32,271 nt of DNA from a virus. The DNA lies in the IMG/VR virus record IMGVR_UViG_3300021961_000364, positions 1-32,271 of that record. One strand, 5' to 3'. Position numbers and translations under genes: made by a program. This document shows, one piece after another, positions 31,384 to 32,271 of this stretch. A model generated the notes under the pieces. It was not told the origin of the DNA and searched no databases. It was given only the letters and a program-made list of their open reading frames with translations. Within the stretch, counting starts at the first letter, position 1; every line of letters starts with the position of its first letter.

Positions 31384-31614
31384 GTTTCGCAATGCAACGG
31401 GTAGGTAGTATTCTCGATCGGCGTTTCGGTCAATTGGAGTGACGACTTTTCCGTCTGCGTGAGAGTGCATTAACAACTTCTCAATCAAAGACAATGCAGT
31501 CGTTAGCTGATACCTCAAATGGCAGACTTCTTCGTGGAGTGTAGTAATCTTCCCTTCTGTATTGCGCTCGTTCCAATACTTTTCACGCATTGCCACGTTT
31601 AGTTTTTCGTTCAT
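31363..31614 (-). CDS. Small phage protein, coiled-coil
   Basis: 83 residues (MNEKLNVAMREKYWNERNTE, ITTLHEEVCHLRYQLTTALS) with a central coiled coil, ending NNLEKNT. The function is unknown. Both ends lie in the recurring ribosome-site sequence (31611-31631 and 31363-31383). Confidence 0.7.
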   Translation of the reverse strand: MNEKLNVAMREKYWNERNTEGKITTLHEEVCHLRYQLTTALSLIEKLLMHSHADGKVVTPIDRNADREYYLPVALRNNLEKNT

Positions 31615-31631
31615 GTGTTCTTCTCCTTGAG
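31611..31631 (-). promoter_or_regulatory. Overlapping end/RBS/start sequence, copy 2
   Basis: The sequence is AAGGAGAAGAACACATGA preceded by CTC; it encodes LKEKNT and stop, and gives the ribosome site and ATG for the next gene. Confidence 0.85.
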
Positions 31632-31838
31632 TTTTCCCTCAACAGCGCAAGCAAAAAGCCCCCAAGCACGAATGCCACTATCTTTTTCTTGGTAAGGCCT
31701 GCCAATTTCCTCAATCTCCATTAGCGTCAGACCCACCCATTCGCGGCGCGGCTGTTCGCTCCACGCTTCTTTCTGCGCGGCGTCCCATGTCTGCTCAATG
31801 TAGGACAGCCACTCTTGTCTCGTCATTGGTTTGTTCAT
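31611..31838 (-). CDS. Small phage protein of unknown function
   Basis: 75 residues: MTRQEWLSYIEQTWDAAQKE, WVGLTLMEIEEIGRPYQEKD, then FACAVEGKLKEKNT. The pattern WVGLT--EI--I and a terminal A-E-KLKEKN is common in hypothetical proteins of phage early operons. The function is unknown. Start and stop overlap neighbours as ATGA. Confidence 0.75.
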   Translation of the reverse strand: MNKPMTRQEWLSYIEQTWDAAQKEAWSEQPRREWVGLTLMEIEEIGRPYQEKDSGIRAWGLFACAVEGKLKEKNT

Positions 31839-31855
31839 GCGCTCTTCTCCTTGAG
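31835..31855 (-). promoter_or_regulatory. Overlapping end/RBS/start sequence, copy 1
   Basis: Read on the minus strand: CTCAAGGAGAAGAGCGCATGA. It encodes LKEKSA and stop of the upstream protein and supplies AAGGAG plus ATG for the downstream gene. Confidence 0.8.
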
Positions 31856-32065
31856 TCTTGCTAACACGGCTTGACCCTTATCGGTCAAGCATTTAACTGC
31901 CACAAGGTTCCCAGCCTGATAAACAGTTTTTCCGTTACCGAGATAGCCGCGCCGGATTAGTGACCAGTAGGTGTTCCAAGCGCCGGGTTTGTTGTTGTAC
32001 AACTTAAACCCCCAACCCTTTTCAAACATCTTGAGCATGAAGATTTGATGTGGCGACAGGCTCAT
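31835..32065 (-). CDS. Small winged-helix-like protein
   Basis: 76 residues: SPHQIFMLKMFEKGWGFKLY, TYWSLIRRGYLGNGKTVYQA, AVKCLTDKGQAVLARLKEKS. The helix-helix-strand order and the LTDKGQAVL ending resemble winged-helix DNA-binding proteins. The function is unknown. Its 3' end supplies the ribosome site for the next gene. Confidence 0.72.
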   Translation of the reverse strand: MSLSPHQIFMLKMFEKGWGFKLYNNKPGAWNTYWSLIRRGYLGNGKTVYQAGNLVAVKCLTDKGQAVLARLKEKSA

Positions 32066-32077
32066 GTATATCCCCTA

Positions 32078-32271
32078 CTAGAAAGGTATATCGTCATCCA
32101 TGTCACCAACCCCACCATTTCTGGAAGGCTTGGATGGCTTGGCAGGTTCATCGTCGTAGTCAGGACGCCCAAGGGCGCGGTACTCTGGGGAGAGTTCGAT
32201 CTTGGCCTTTAGACCCTTGCCAAAGGTCTCGTAAAGCTCCCAGTCAGGTTCGGCAAGGCGGAACAACTGAA
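32078..32271 (-). CDS. Probable single-stranded DNA-binding protein, C-terminal part (partial)
   Basis: The frame is open to the right edge of the window; a TTG at 32266 could be mistaken for a start. The visible ~63 residues end in a flexible, Pro/Ser/Lys-rich linker and MDDDIPF, the acidic tail by which bacterial-type SSBs recruit partner proteins. The preceding part (PDWELYETFGKGLKAKIELS) could be the end of the DNA-binding domain. The tail is convincing; the OB fold itself is outside the window. Confidence 0.65.
   Translation of the reverse strand, partial: QLFRLAEPDWELYETFGKGLKAKIELSPEYRALGRPDYDDEPAKPSKPSRNGGVGDMDDDIPF

Noticed and set aside
31209-31433. Upstream extension of the 30870-31208 gene to ATG 31433
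   Set aside because: It runs through the whole secreted-peptide gene and part of its upstream neighbour, while ATG 31208 has a near-perfect AGGAGG site.

Overview
The window is part of the genome of a tailed bacteriophage. It carries tail-fibre genes, head-tail adaptor and nozzle-type proteins, a holin/lysozyme pair, large internal (ejection-type) virion proteins, and a dense block of small early genes on the opposite strand. Two adaptor-like proteins, a nozzle-like protein, and the absence of any recognisable tape measure, sheath or tail-tube gene suggest a short-tailed (podovirus-like) virion. This is an inference, because terminase, portal and capsid genes are not in the window and presumably lie to the left of base 1. 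The GH24 lysozyme, the three-TM holin family and the SSB-type DDDIPF tail suggest a Gram-negative, probably proteobacterial, host. No tRNA, CRISPR array, integrase or attachment site was seen.

Layout, plus strand (1-27915): the end of a tail fibre; a small basic protein; an adaptor-like protein with an inserted lectin-like domain; a zinc-ribbon protein; three long repetitive fibre proteins interspersed with two free-standing HNH endonuclease genes; a tail-assembly chaperone; small conserved phage proteins; three membrane-anchored proteins; holin; endolysin; a second adaptor-like protein; another fibre; a nozzle-like protein; then a four-gene ejection-type block headed by a 2115-residue protein. 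The block closes with a strong intrinsic terminator at 27984-28008.

Layout, minus strand (32271-28007): at least 16 small genes read leftwards towards the terminator, mostly joined by 4-base ATGA overlaps. They include the end of a probable single-stranded DNA-binding protein, a secreted cysteine-rich peptide, winged-helix-like proteins, a DUF3310 protein and a PD-(D/E)XK exonuclease. This looks like the distal end of an early/replication operon that converges on the late operon. Two genes here are shorter than 60 codons and are easily missed: 31217-31366 and 30610-30777.

Most interesting points: (1) an apparently complete SGNH-hydrolase domain (Ser277, Gly314/Asn316, Gly345/Asn347, Asp426/His429) inside the 2115-residue virion protein; (2) a 12-residue repeat array in the same protein; (3) a recurring 3'-terminal sequence that encodes the end of one protein (KEKNT) and at the same time serves as ribosome-binding site and start of the next gene, seen at four junctions; (4) the secreted six-cysteine peptide; (5) a possible H-type pseudoknot between two small tail-region genes.
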